A DNA stretch of 27,979 nt from JANQIV01 sp050117315 (GCA_050117315.1 JASFMY010000091.1:1-27979), one strand, 5' to 3'. Shown: positions 1 to 7,415, numbered from the stretch's first letter. The notes: generated from the letters alone by a model not told the origin. A program made the numbers and translations.

Positions 1-143
1 TTAGAAAAGAGTTAATTAGATTTATATTCTACAGAGTAGAAAGAAAGTAATTAATATTCAGTCATTTTATAATGGTGGTAATTAATAGTAAGCCAATTTT
101 AGTTTGAAGCTAATAATATTGAAGATGAATTTCAACCCATAAA

Positions 144-269
144 TCAGAAAAGAAGCGGCGTAAGTTGGACAGCAACAGAATAGGTCAACTGCCCGTATTC
201 ATCAATTGTTGTTCTTATACTGCCAAGGCGGTCGTAGTAAAAAACCTTTATTCTTAGGTTTCGTTTATT
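144..269 (-). pseudogene. RHS/YD-repeat core fragment
   Basis: Read on the minus strand, one frame gives a short stretch containing YYDRLGSIRTTIDEYG before a stop at 144-146. This matches the conserved core signature near the end of RHS/YD-repeat proteins (Y-x-Y-D-x-L-G-S-x-R and then a D-E-x-G turn). Only about 30 codons are open and upstream frames are interrupted, so this is a scrap of a once much longer surface or toxin-carrier gene. The assignment rests on the motif alone. The rest of the gene is not seen in this window. Confidence 0.45.
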
Positions 270-437
270 TCAACTCTTCCAGCTAAACCAATTATTCAGG
301 TTGTTTGTAATTATCTTCATATATCAAACTGTTTGTTTATAACCCATATTTGGGGGCTGAGAAAAATAAGTATGTAGCTTGCCGTTTTTGGGGTATGTAA
401 AGCTCGCTGTTCAATGTTAGATAATAGCTCGGTAAAG

Positions 438-471
438 ATCAGGCCGGTACTTATTACTGTGCCAGCCTGAT
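438..471 (-). terminator. Strong hairpin downstream of TonB fragment
   Basis: Arms ATCAGGC (438-444) and GCCTGAT (465-471) pair perfectly. After one mismatch, six more pairs including one G-T close an 8-nt loop (451-458). It lies just beyond the minus-strand stop at 493, where a transcription terminator for that gene would be expected. The following T-tract is short (CTTTAC), so a classical Rho-independent terminator is likely but not certain. Confidence 0.45.
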
Positions 472-492
472 AATAACTTTATCATTTCTATT

Positions 493-792
493 CTAGCTTA
501 AAAACAAATTCAAGGTATAAACGAACTCAAATTTTTCATCTAATTTGCCAGGTTTCCATTTGGGCATCAAAGATAAAACTTCTTTGACTGCATCCTTGCA
601 TATAATAGTATAGGGTTTTAAAATATCAATTTCATCAACTCTGCCCCTTTCGTCAATTACAAAAGAAACGAATACTTTATCATTATCCGAAAAATTTTTC
701 GGTAATTTAATATTATCATATAGAAAGTTTGAAAGCTCAGTTCCTTTTGTTTCAAATTTTGGGACTTCATCAACGAATAGATATTGATAAGT
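493..792 (-). pseudogene. TonB C-terminal domain fragment
   Basis: About 99 open codons on the minus strand, from just after a stop at 793-795 to a TAG at 493-495. The translation has the layout of the C-terminal domain of Bacteroidota-type TonB proteins. An opening VDEVPKFETKGTELSNFLYD is followed by a beta strand VFVSFVIDERGRVDEIDIL. Next comes a helix ending in MPKWKPGK and a final strand resembling the usual VQFTLPI segment. That domain contacts outer-membrane receptors or acts as an accessory module. The membrane anchor and linker are missing. The 5' edge joins directly to an AbiEii-like coding start in another frame, so this is a deletion remnant without its own start, presumably not expressed as a functional protein. 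Confidence 0.7.
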
Positions 793-923
793 CTATAGAG
801 AAAACGTTCTTGAACGTACTGCCGATAAATAAGGTTGAAACTCTGTTTGTTTTCCCTGTCAATATTCAACAATCTTCCTTTTACTGATGCCTCAATGTTT
901 TTTATATTTTTCCTCCTGGTCAT
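789..923 (-). pseudogene. AbiEii-type toxin, 5' fragment
   Basis: An ATG at 923 on the minus strand opens a reading frame starting MTRRKNIKNIEASVKGRLLN and running to the motif YVQERFLYRL. This is the characteristic N-terminus of the AbiEii/AbiGii nucleotidyltransferase toxins, where a short helix precedes the polymerase-beta-like core. Similarity stops at about 790, where the sequence changes to the TonB fragment in a different frame, so the catalytic domain (GSxxD motif) is gone. The start lies 14 bp after the AbiEi stop, as expected for an abiE operon in which the antitoxin precedes the toxin. Roughly 45 of about 300 residues survive. Confidence 0.7.
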
Positions 924-936
924 TACATACTTCCCT

Positions 937-1361
937 TTATATATGCTTCCATTTTTTGTAAGTCCCAAGCTTAAGCACCGTATCGGCAAGCATATTTATT
1001 TTTCTATCCATGCTTCTCATATATGTTTTAAGAGATTCGAGCACAACATCTTCACCGAGTTTGTTTTTATGTCTAAAAAGATCTACTACGGTTTTCTCCT
1101 TGGAATAAATTCTTATCATGCCGCTTCCTGTATCAATCTCCCTTATTCCCAGTTCATATTTATTTCCTCCAAAATAATAAACACGGCAGGGCGGATATAA
1201 GCGATATTAAAACGGGAAGTGTTCATCGGCAGAGCCACATAAATTTCAGACGGATTGAAGGCTGTAAGCTCATAATATTCCGCAGCCGAAAGCAGGCAGA
1301 TAACTGCTTTTTTGTCAGCCCGGCATACTGTTACAAAGCTCTCATTTTCATCAAATGAAGT
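937..1361 (-). pseudogene. AbiEi-type antitoxin, frameshifted and 5'-truncated
   Basis: Two minus-strand frames together spell the C-terminal two thirds of an AbiEi-family antitoxin. The first frame (1361 down to about 1199) reads through AVICLLSAAEYYELTAFNPS and EIYVALPMNTSRFNIA, typical of the dimer/antitoxin domain. The second frame (about 1198 to 937) continues with VYYFGGNKYELGIREID and YSKEKTVVDLFRHKNKLGED, the family's 'EKT-D-F--RNK-G-D' signature, and ends with SLKTYMRSMDRKINML. A frameshift at about 1195-1200 separates them. The N-terminal winged-helix DNA-binding part is absent beyond an in-frame stop near 1364. It pairs with the toxin fragment at 789-923, so the whole abortive-infection/toxin-antitoxin locus is dead. 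Confidence 0.75.
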
Positions 1362-1417
1362 TTATGTAAAATAAAAAGTCAGTCATTTCGAATCCCGCAG
1401 AGCGCATAGGCGTCAAC

Positions 1418-1528
1418 TTAACCCACGTTGATAGGCAAAATCCTAAGTTGATTCAAAATAATAAGTTATAATTTCTTCGGGGGCAACAAGAACAAATACT
1501 TGGTGGCAAATTTATCAACATGGGTTAA
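1418..1528. repeat. 111-bp element with 16-bp terminal inverted repeats
   Basis: TTAACCCACGTTGATA at 1418-1433 is repeated in inverted orientation as TATCAACATGGGTTAA at 1513-1528, with 15 of 16 positions matching. The intervening ~80 bp has no reading frame. The size and terminal symmetry resemble a small non-autonomous element (MITE) or a large hairpin. Only one copy is present in the window. Confidence 0.55.
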
Positions 1529-1562
1529 CAATGAATGTAATGTTTTATAGCTCCGGCATGAA

Positions 1563-1793
1563 GGGTGTGTTGCATAACTAAAATAAATAATCATAGCCAC
1601 GACCTTTCAGGTCGTGGACAATAAGTCTGAACAAAAACTCAGGGCTTTCCCGGTAAGGGATCCTTCGGATAGCCCCATTTAGAGTGCTTAAATGAGGCTT
1701 CACGGAAGGGATCCGGAAAAAGCCTATAAATTTCAGAATTTTAATAATCCCGTGGCTGAAGCCACGGGCTATTATTAGTTATGCAACATACCC
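1563..1793. mobile_element. 231-bp MITE-like element with subterminal hairpins
   Basis: GGGTGTGTTGCATAACTAA at the left end faces TTAGTTATGCAACATACCC at the right end, giving near-perfect terminal inverted repeats of about 19 bp. Just inside each end lies a compact hairpin: CCACGACCTTTCAGGTCGTGG on the left (1597-1617) and CCCGTGGCTGAAGCCACGGG on the right (1749-1768). The hairpins resemble REP/BIME-like palindromes. The interior contains no coding frame. Only one copy is present here, so mobility is inferred from the structure. Confidence 0.65.
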
Positions 1794-1807
1794 TTGGCGG
1801 CAGACAG

Positions 1808-1835
1808 ATCCGCCGTAGCGAACGCGAAGGCGGAT
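1808..1835. repeat. Short ATCCGCC/GGCGGAT hairpin
   Basis: Seven-base arms ATCCGCC (1808-1814) and GGCGGAT (1829-1835) flank a 14-nt loop just after the 231-bp MITE-like element. Similar ATCCGC/GGCGGAT sequence recurs near 5984-6000, so this is probably part of a small dispersed repeat. It lies about 140 bp upstream of the tricorn start and has no obvious regulatory form. Confidence 0.35.
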
Positions 1836-1977
1836 TAAAGTTATACCCCCTGTAACTTTTAAGGATGGAATGGAGTCTAAAGATTTTGTAATTATCACAT
1901 TTTATTCCCATCAGAAAGCGAATTGTAAATGAGTTTGTGATTAAAATAAATTAACGACATAACTATTTCTAACAAAC

Positions 1978-4900
1978 ATGGGGAATTTTATGCTCAACCA
2001 CGACACTAAGTTAAGGATAAGCAGACCTATAATTTCCATTCTGTTTTTGTCTCTTACATTTATCTCTACAACATTCGGCCAGGGCACGAGACTTTTACGC
2101 CAGCCTACAATAAGCTCTACTCACATCGCATTTGTTTACGGCGGTGATATTTGGGTATCGGATTTTAATTCAAACGAAGTGCGGCGCATAACAAGTACTC
2201 CTGCTGTTGAAAGCTGTCCGATTCTTTCACCGGACGGCAGTTTAATTACTTTTACGTCGAATCGTTCCGGTGTAAATGAAGTTTATACGGTTCCAGTTGA
2301 AGGAGGTACGCCGACACGCTTGACATGGTACCCTGCAAATTCAAGAGCAATAGCATGGACGCCCGACGGCAAGCGCATACTTTATACGACTACAAGAGAA
2401 ACTACGCCGAGAGCTTTCTACAGATTATGGACTGTGCCTGTTGAAGGCGGACCCTCCACGCTTCTTACATATCAATGGGGCTGCGACGGCTCTTTCGATC
2501 CGACAGGAAAACAAATTGTTATTGATCCTACATCGCGCTGGGATAAAGAATGGCGGAACTACCGCGGCGGGCAAAACAATTCATTGATAATTCTTAACCT
2601 CGATGATTTAAGTGAAACTCTTATTCCCAATAACGAACGATATACCGATATACAACCTGTCTGGCTCGATAAAAGTATATATTTTATTTCGGACAGGGAT
2701 CATATCTCAAACATTTGGAAATACACTCCCGAAACGGACGAATTACAACAATTAACCAGCTTTACAGGCGCTGATGTTAAATGGCTGAGCGGTAACGAAA
2801 ACAAACTCGCTTTTGAACGCGAAGGTTATCTTCATTTGTTCGATCTTAAAACGGGGGAAATACAACAGTTGGAAATTACCGTTCGCGGGGACTTCCCGTG
2901 GGCTGAAACCAAATGGGAGGATGTCAGCAAAAAAATAGAATCCGTTTCCCTTTCTTCTACCGGAAAACGTGTATTGGCTGAAGCAAGAGGAGAAATATTT
3001 ACAATTCCTGTTGAACACGGGGACACAAGAAATATTACGCGCAGTTGTGATGCCGCAGACCGCATGCCGCTTTGGTCTCCTAAAGGGACGGACATAGCAT
3101 GGTTTTCGGATGCAGGCCAAAAGGAATATAAACTTTTTATTGCATCGCAAGACGGATTATCGGAACCCAAAAGCATTTCGATCGGTGAATCGAAAATGGC
3201 ATGGTCACCCGCATGGTCACCTGACGGCAAATATATTGTTTTTGTTGACGACGATGTGCGTATACGTATTGTAGATATAGAAAACGGGGAAATTTTAACG
3301 GCGGATGTCGGAGGGACAAATCTCGAAAGAGAATCAACCGGTGTTACCTGGTCTCCAGATTCCAAGTGGCTGGCTTACTCAAAAACCGGCACAAATAATT
3401 TCCGTAGAATTATGCTTTATTCACTTGATGATAAAAAAGTATATGAAGTCACGGATATTTTGGCGGATTCATTTTCTCCAGCCTGGGATCGCGATGAAAA
3501 ACACCTTTACTTCCTTGCAAGTACGAACGTAGCTCTCGGTTCCGGATGGGCAAATACAAGCGCGATGCAGGCAGACCCCACTTACGGAGTTTATGTTATC
3601 AATCTTTGCAAGGACGATGAATCACCATTTAAACCGCAGAGTGATGAAGAAAAAGATTTGACTAAGGATGATAAAAAAGAGAACGATAAATCTTCCGATA
3701 AAAAGGCAGAAAAAGACACAACCGAAGCAAAAACAAAACTTGTGAAAATTGATTTCGATAATTTGGAGCGCCGTACGCTTGCGCTTCCTATTCCTGTCCG
3801 TAATTATAGGTTTACGCTCAGCGGACCCGAAGGTTCTGTCTTTATAGCAGAACGAATTCCGAACAAACCCGGTTACTTGCTTCATAAATTTACTCTTGAG
3901 AAAAAAAAGGCGGAAGAATTCGTAAATAATGTTAGAAATGTTTCGGTTTCAGCAGACGGTAAAAAAATACTTGTTCAACAGGGCAAGTCATGGCAGGTAG
4001 CGGGCACGGGAAAGCCTGTTGGCAGCGACGCGAAAAAAATCACTGTAAAACTTAAAATGCAGCTTAACAGATTAGCAGAATGGCAGCAGATTTTTGAAGA
4101 AGCCTGGCGCTATGAACGCGATTATTTTTATGATCCCGGTATGCACGGCAGAAACTGGCAGACTGTTCACGATCGTTACGCGCCGTTGGTGCCGTATGTG
4201 CGTCATCGTAATGATCTTACATACGTTTTGGATCAGGTTAACGGTGAGCTCTCAGTGGGTCATAGTTTTGTTTTCGGCGGAGATTTTCCCGAAGTTGAAA
4301 AACCGGCAATCGGTCTACTCGGCGCCGACCTGGTAGTTGAAAATAACATGTGGAAAATTAAAAGAATATATACTGCCGAGAGTTGGAATCCAGATTTAAA
4401 AGCACCTTTGGACCAACCGGCAATGAAAATTAAAGAAGGTTATTACCTTGTTGGAGTTGAAGGGAAAGAACTTACCGCTGATGATGATCCTTATAGTTAT
4501 TTCGACGGAACGGCTGACCGTCAAACGGTAATTCATATTAACGACAAACCTACATTTAAAGAAGCATGGAAAGAAATTGTAACGCCCGTTAATAATGAAA
4601 ACGGGTTACGTCAACGTGCCTGGGTTGAGGACAACAGGCGCCTGGTTGATAAACTATCCAACGGAAAACTCGCTTACGTTTGGGTGCCGAATACCGGGGG
4701 CCAGGGGCTCGGTTCGTTCAACAGGTACTTTTTTGCACAGCAGGATAAAGAAGGCGCAGTTATTGACGAACGTTTTAACGGCGGTGGACTTCTTGACGAT
4801 TACATGGTCGATTTAATGACAAGAAAACTCCGCGCGGCAATAACAAATGAAGTGCCTAACGGTAAGCCTTTTAAACTTCCGGCAGGAATCTTAGGGCCCA

Positions 4901-5277
4901 AAGTTCTTTTAATTAATGAAGAATCAGGTTCCGGCGGCGACTTTTTCCCGTGGGTATTCAGGCAGCAGCAAGCCGGTCCGCTTATCGGAACAAGAACATG
5001 GGGGGGATTGGTAAGTTCGGCTGTCCATTACAGGCTGGTTGACGGCGGTGCACTGACGGCGCCCGACAACGCTGTTTTCGATCCTATCAATAATAAATGG
5101 GTTGCCGAAAACGAAGGCGTTGCACCCGATATTGAAGTCAGGTTGGACGCAAAGTCATTAACCGAAGGGCGCGATGTTCAAATTGAACGGGCTGTTAAAG
5201 AAGCCCTCTTGCTTCTAGAACAGCAGGGAACGCTTAAGGTTACGCATCCTCCATATTCCAAGCCTGCGGTTAAATAA
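1978..5277 (+). CDS. Tricorn-like S41 serine protease, exported
   Basis: Encodes 1099 aa, the usual size of bacterial tricorn protease homologues, which trim peptides to short fragments. A cleavable signal peptide (hydrophobic core near residues 18-34, ending at TTFGQG) predicts a periplasmic or extracytoplasmic location. Residues about 40-545 carry repeated S-P-D-G/W-S-P-D-G blades of the six- and seven-bladed WD40/PD40-like propellers. A Lys/Asp/Glu-rich linker (about 555-588) follows, then the core domain, a PDZ region and the S41 catalytic domain. The probable catalytic His is H762 (VGHSF) and the nucleophile S985 (SGSGGDFFPW). The position before the His, a Ser in archaeal tricorn, is Gly here. 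ATG 1978 is used, but ATG 1990 has a GGGGA 5-9 bp upstream and may be the true start. A hairpin follows the stop, so the gene is probably monocistronic. Confidence 0.92.
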   Translation: MGNFMLNHDTKLRISRPIISILFLSLTFISTTFGQGTRLLRQPTISSTHIAFVYGGDIWVSDFNSNEVRRITSTPAVESCPILSPDGSLITFTSNRSGVNEVYTVPVEGGTPTRLTWYPANSRAIAWTPDGKRILYTTTRETTPRAFYRLWTVPVEGGPSTLLTYQWGCDGSFDPTGKQIVIDPTSRWDKEWRNYRGGQNNSLIILNLDDLSETLIPNNERYTDIQPVWLDKSIYFISDRDHISNIWKYTPETDELQQLTSFTGADVKWLSGNENKLAFEREGYLHLFDLKTGEIQQLEITVRGDFPWAETKWEDVSKKIESVSLSSTGKRVLAEARGEIFTIPVEHGDTRNITRSCDAADRMPLWSPKGTDIAWFSDAGQKEYKLFIASQDGLSEPKSISIGESKMAWSPAWSPDGKYIVFVDDDVRIRIVDIENGEILTADVGGTNLERESTGVTWSPDSKWLAYSKTGTNNFRRIMLYSLDDKKVYEVTDILADSFSPAWDRDEKHLYFLASTNVALGSGWANTSAMQADPTYGVYVINLCKDDESPFKPQSDEEKDLTKDDKKENDKSSDKKAEKDTTEAKTKLVKIDFDNLERRTLALPIPVRNYRFTLSGPEGSVFIAERIPNKPGYLLHKFTLEKKKAEEFVNNVRNVSVSADGKKILVQQGKSWQVAGTGKPVGSDAKKITVKLKMQLNRLAEWQQIFEEAWRYERDYFYDPGMHGRNWQTVHDRYAPLVPYVRHRNDLTYVLDQVNGELSVGHSFVFGGDFPEVEKPAIGLLGADLVVENNMWKIKRIYTAESWNPDLKAPLDQPAMKIKEGYYLVGVEGKELTADDDPYSYFDGTADRQTVIHINDKPTFKEAWKEIVTPVNNENGLRQRAWVEDNRRLVDKLSNGKLAYVWVPNTGGQGLGSFNRYFFAQQDKEGAVIDERFNGGGLLDDYMVDLMTRKLRAAITNEVPNGKPFKLPAGILGPKVLLINEESGSGGDFFPWVFRQQQAGPLIGTRTWGGLVSSAVHYRLVDGGALTAPDNAVFDPINNKWVAENEGVAPDIEVRLDAKSLTEGRDVQIERAVKEALLLLEQQGTLKVTHPPYSKPAVK

Positions 5278-5296
5278 AGCTACTGTAATTTTTCAT

Positions 5297-5331
5297 GCAC
5301 GTTCGGGGAGGTTCATACTTCCCGAACGTGC
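5297..5331 (+). terminator. Terminator-like hairpin after tricorn gene
   Basis: GCACGTTCGGG (5297-5307) pairs perfectly with CCCGAACGTGC (5321-5331) around a 13-nt loop, 20 bp after the stop codon. The 3' side (CTCTAACAATTC) lacks a clean T-run, so termination may be weak or depend on the hairpin alone. The position directly after a long single gene supports a terminator. Confidence 0.6.
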
Positions 5332-5364
5332 TCTAACAATTCTCAAGAAGACATAATAATTACT

Positions 5365-5672
5365 AGAGTTTCTGCAAAATAAAAAATTGTCATTTCGAAC
5401 CCGTTTTTTGGGTGAGCCTGTCCGCCGTCTTTTTGGCGGGAAATCTTTCAATTAGAGTATGATTTCAAAGATTTCTCCCTCCGGTCGAAATGACAAACGT
5501 TTAGATATACACAAGCCAAATTGGTTTTGGGATTTTGCATAAAGTCCTCTCTTTTTAAGACCTGCCCGCCGTACGAGACTTTGGGAGGCGGGGAGGATTT
5601 AGGTGAGTTCGAAATAGAAACAAAATCCCAAAACCAATTTGCAACAAGTATATCTAATTTCGCAGAAACTCT
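5365..5672 (+). mobile_element. MITE-like repeat, copy 1 (A then B modules)
   Basis: Bounded by AGAGTTTCTGCAAAAT and ATTTCGCAGAAACTCT, an inverted pair. Inside are two modules. Module A (about 5381-5505) opens with GTCATTTCGAACCCG and closes with TCGAAATGACAAACG, forming an imperfect palindrome. Module B (about 5506-5655) carries CCAAATTGGTTTTGGGATTTT and its inverse AAAATCCCAAAACCAATTTG. Relative to copy 3, module B holds an extra ~30 bp GC-rich insert (CCTGCCCGCC...GGCGGGG). No coding frame is present. The whole element is the reverse complement, in module order, of copy 3 at 18859-19132. Confidence 0.8.
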
Positions 5673-5739
5673 GCTCCTTATTTGATTTTAAAAAGCCCAA
5701 TAAAGAAGGTTTATATTGAAAAAGTTACGTTAATCCTTT

Positions 5740-5955
5740 ATGTTTATTCCTAACCATTTGAATATTGAAGAAAGTGAATACGAAACAATAGTCGCATTAA
5801 ATCCACATAGTATAATTCGCATTTATCCTGCTTAGTGTGGGGCAATAGAATTTTATCAGCCAAAGGCAGACAGGTTTGTAAATGACATCATATATGCCGA
5901 AGGTATGCAGGCAGGTAATTTTGTTTTTGTGTGGCAGCAAGTCAAAATGTTTTAA
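5740..5955 (+). pseudogene. Small unidentified ORF split by an in-frame amber
   Basis: A single frame runs from ATG 5740 to TAA 5953-5955 (71 codons) and is interrupted only by TAG at codon 32 (5833-5835). The peptide on either side of the stop looks protein-like: a charged start (LNIEESEYETIVALNP), then after the stop IEFYQPKADRFVNDIIYAEG. I do not recognise a family. The likeliest reading is a nonsense-mutated or partial gene left between the repeat copy and the dehydrogenase gene. Chance openness over this length is possible. Confidence 0.3.
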
Positions 5956-6083
5956 GAAGTGCCCCGACAAATGCGGGAGCACAATCCGCGGCGGCGGATA
6001 AATTTACCCTTTACTTATGGAAAGATAGAAATCGTTAGTTTTCTAAAGCAGACAAAACCACAAGATAAATAATAGGAAAACTC

Positions 6084-7010
6084 ATGCAGAAAACATTAGG
6101 ATTAGCCATACTCGTCACTGGGGCCAGTACAGGTATAGGTCATTATCTCACCAAATATTTGGCTGAAAGAGGTCATTGCGTCTATGCAACTGCACGAAAA
6201 GACGATGATTTGAACGAGTTGTCTAACATTGAAAATGCCATCCCTATTAAGTTAGATGTTCGGAAACCCGATCAAATTCAAGCAGCTCGTGATTACATCG
6301 CTCAACAAGGAACAGGGTTGTATGGCTTAGTCAATAATGCGGGGATTGGCACCTTGGGCATGTTCAGCACATGGACGGACGAAGAGATATTCGAGATATT
6401 CGATGTCAATGTGTTTGGTATTCACCGCATTACCAATACTTTCATGCGCATGTTGATTGAATCGCAGGGACGAGTTGTCAATATTGGCTCTCAAGGTGGG
6501 ATATTAACCAGTAAGTATTTCGGTCCTTACACCATGACCAAGCACGCCATCGAAGCCTACACAGTTACCTTGGGTTTGGAATTGGAAGATTACGGAGTGA
6601 GAGTCAGCGTAATTGAACCTGGGGAAATTATCAGCAACATAGGCAATAACTCAATGCCAGGGACAATGGCCAGATTTCAACGGGCAGAGCAACCCTTTAA
6701 GGCTGAAGCAGATAAATTCTTGGCAAGTTTATCACAGCCAGCCTCAGAGCCTGCTGCAAATGTGCCGGAATCGGAAAACAATCGTAAACCGTCATCTCCT
6801 GAAATTGTTGCCGTTGCGGTGTATGATGCCTTGATGTCGGATCAACCAAAAAAATGCTATTTGGTCGGTACCAAATGGGAAGGCGATCGGGTAATCAATA
6901 GGTTGGTTGAAAAGTTGCTCGAAGAGAACGATAATCCCCAACACAATTATTCCAGGAATGAGTTAGTTGAAATACTTGATCGACATATTCAAGCACGGAA
7001 AGCTGTTTAG
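6084..7010 (+). CDS. Short-chain dehydrogenase/reductase (SDR)
   Basis: Encodes 308 aa of a classical SDR: an NAD(P)-dependent Rossmann enzyme that oxidises or reduces an alcohol/ketone substrate not predictable from sequence. The cofactor motif TGASTGIG is at residues 12-19, NNAG at 84-87, and the catalytic set S136, Y149 and K153 (YTMTK). After about residue 200 comes a polar, Pro/Ser/Glu-rich insertion (SQPASEPAANVPESENN) before a helical C-terminus. The overall shape resembles the retinol-dehydrogenase-like subgroup. AGGAAAA sits 5-8 bp before the ATG. Codon choice (TTG Leu, GGG/GGC Gly, ACC Thr, CAA Gln) differs visibly from neighbouring genes. The gene lies between MITE copies and a transposase scrap, which suggests horizontal acquisition. 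Confidence 0.88.
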   Translation: MQKTLGLAILVTGASTGIGHYLTKYLAERGHCVYATARKDDDLNELSNIENAIPIKLDVRKPDQIQAARDYIAQQGTGLYGLVNNAGIGTLGMFSTWTDEEIFEIFDVNVFGIHRITNTFMRMLIESQGRVVNIGSQGGILTSKYFGPYTMTKHAIEAYTVTLGLELEDYGVRVSVIEPGEIISNIGNNSMPGTMARFQRAEQPFKAEADKFLASLSQPASEPAANVPESENNRKPSSPEIVAVAVYDALMSDQPKKCYLVGTKWEGDRVINRLVEKLLEENDNPQHNYSRNELVEILDRHIQARKAV

Positions 7011-7024
7011 GGGAAAAATCCAGC

Positions 7025-7252
7025 ATGTATTATGTGGAGATGACATTTTCACAAATGGAAGAAATATGCGAAGGATTAAAAGCATTAAGTGGAAAATTAA
7101 ATCATCTGGGATTGCAGAAAACCTCAGCCAAAAGCACTGCCGGAGATGGATTAAGAAGAAGGATATAGTTCATTTTTTGAGGCATTATATTATAAACTTG
7201 TGGAACAATATAAGAGCTTTTTCTCGGACAGCCGAACATACGGGTTAACATT
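7025..7252 (+). pseudogene. IS4-type transposase remnant, frameshifted
   Basis: The first frame, from ATG 7025, reads MTFSQMEEICEGLKALSGKL followed by NHLGLQKTSAKST, ending at TAG 7166. A second frame, from about 7164, continues FFEALYYKLVEQYKSFFSDS and RTYGLTLS until the MITE at 7253. This combination (L-x-A-L-x-G-K-L-N-H-L-G, then K-S-T, then L-Y-x-x-L...YK-F-SDSR) is the N-terminal region of IS4-superfamily transposases with a DUF4372-like head. The DDE catalytic core is absent, and a frameshift at about 7160-7164 breaks the rest. It begins 14 bp after the SDR stop. Confidence 0.65.
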
Positions 7253-7415
7253 AAGTTTCTGCGAAATTAGATATCTAAACGTTTTGTCATTTCGACTGGA
7301 AGGAGAAATCTTTGAAATCACACTCTAATTGAAAGATTTCCCGCCAAAAAGACGGCGGACAGGCTCACCCAAAAAACGGGTTCGAAATGACAATTTTTTA
7401 TTTTGCAGAAACTCT
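7253..7415 (-). mobile_element. MITE-like repeat, copy 2 (A module only)
   Basis: Ends AAGTTTCTGCGAAAT and TTTTGCAGAAACTCT form the same terminal inverted pair as copies 1 and 3. Only module A is present (GTCATTTCGACTGGAAGG ... GGGTTCGAAATGACAA), in the orientation opposite to copy 1. It interrupts the transposase remnant, so it inserted after, or together with, decay of that IS. The absence of module B shows that A can exist alone as a unit. Confidence 0.78.

Larger units (their letters stand above)
1..492. other. Gene-poor left edge
   Basis: No intact gene is visible here. The only recognisable items are an RHS-like coding scrap (144-269) and a strong hairpin (438-471), both listed separately. 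The remainder is AT-rich with frequent stops in all frames. It appears to be decayed sequence downstream, on the minus strand, of the TonB/AbiE remnants. Confidence 0.5.

Noticed and set aside
835..1200. 121-codon open frame on the plus strand.
   Set aside because: It is antisense to the AbiE remnants and has Phe/Ile-rich shadow composition with no domain.
2752..3885. Several 66-177 codon frames antisense or out of frame inside the tricorn gene.
   Set aside because: They lie inside a convincing 1099-residue protein and have no family features of their own.
5740..5955. Pyrrolysine-type amber recoding of the small ORF.
   Set aside because: There is one TAG only, with no recoding signal recognised by eye and no known family. 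Nonsense mutation is simpler.
6967..7248. 93-codon plus-strand frame overlapping the SDR end.
   Set aside because: Its sequence is a wrong-frame reading of the transposase remnant, whose real frames match IS4-type proteins.
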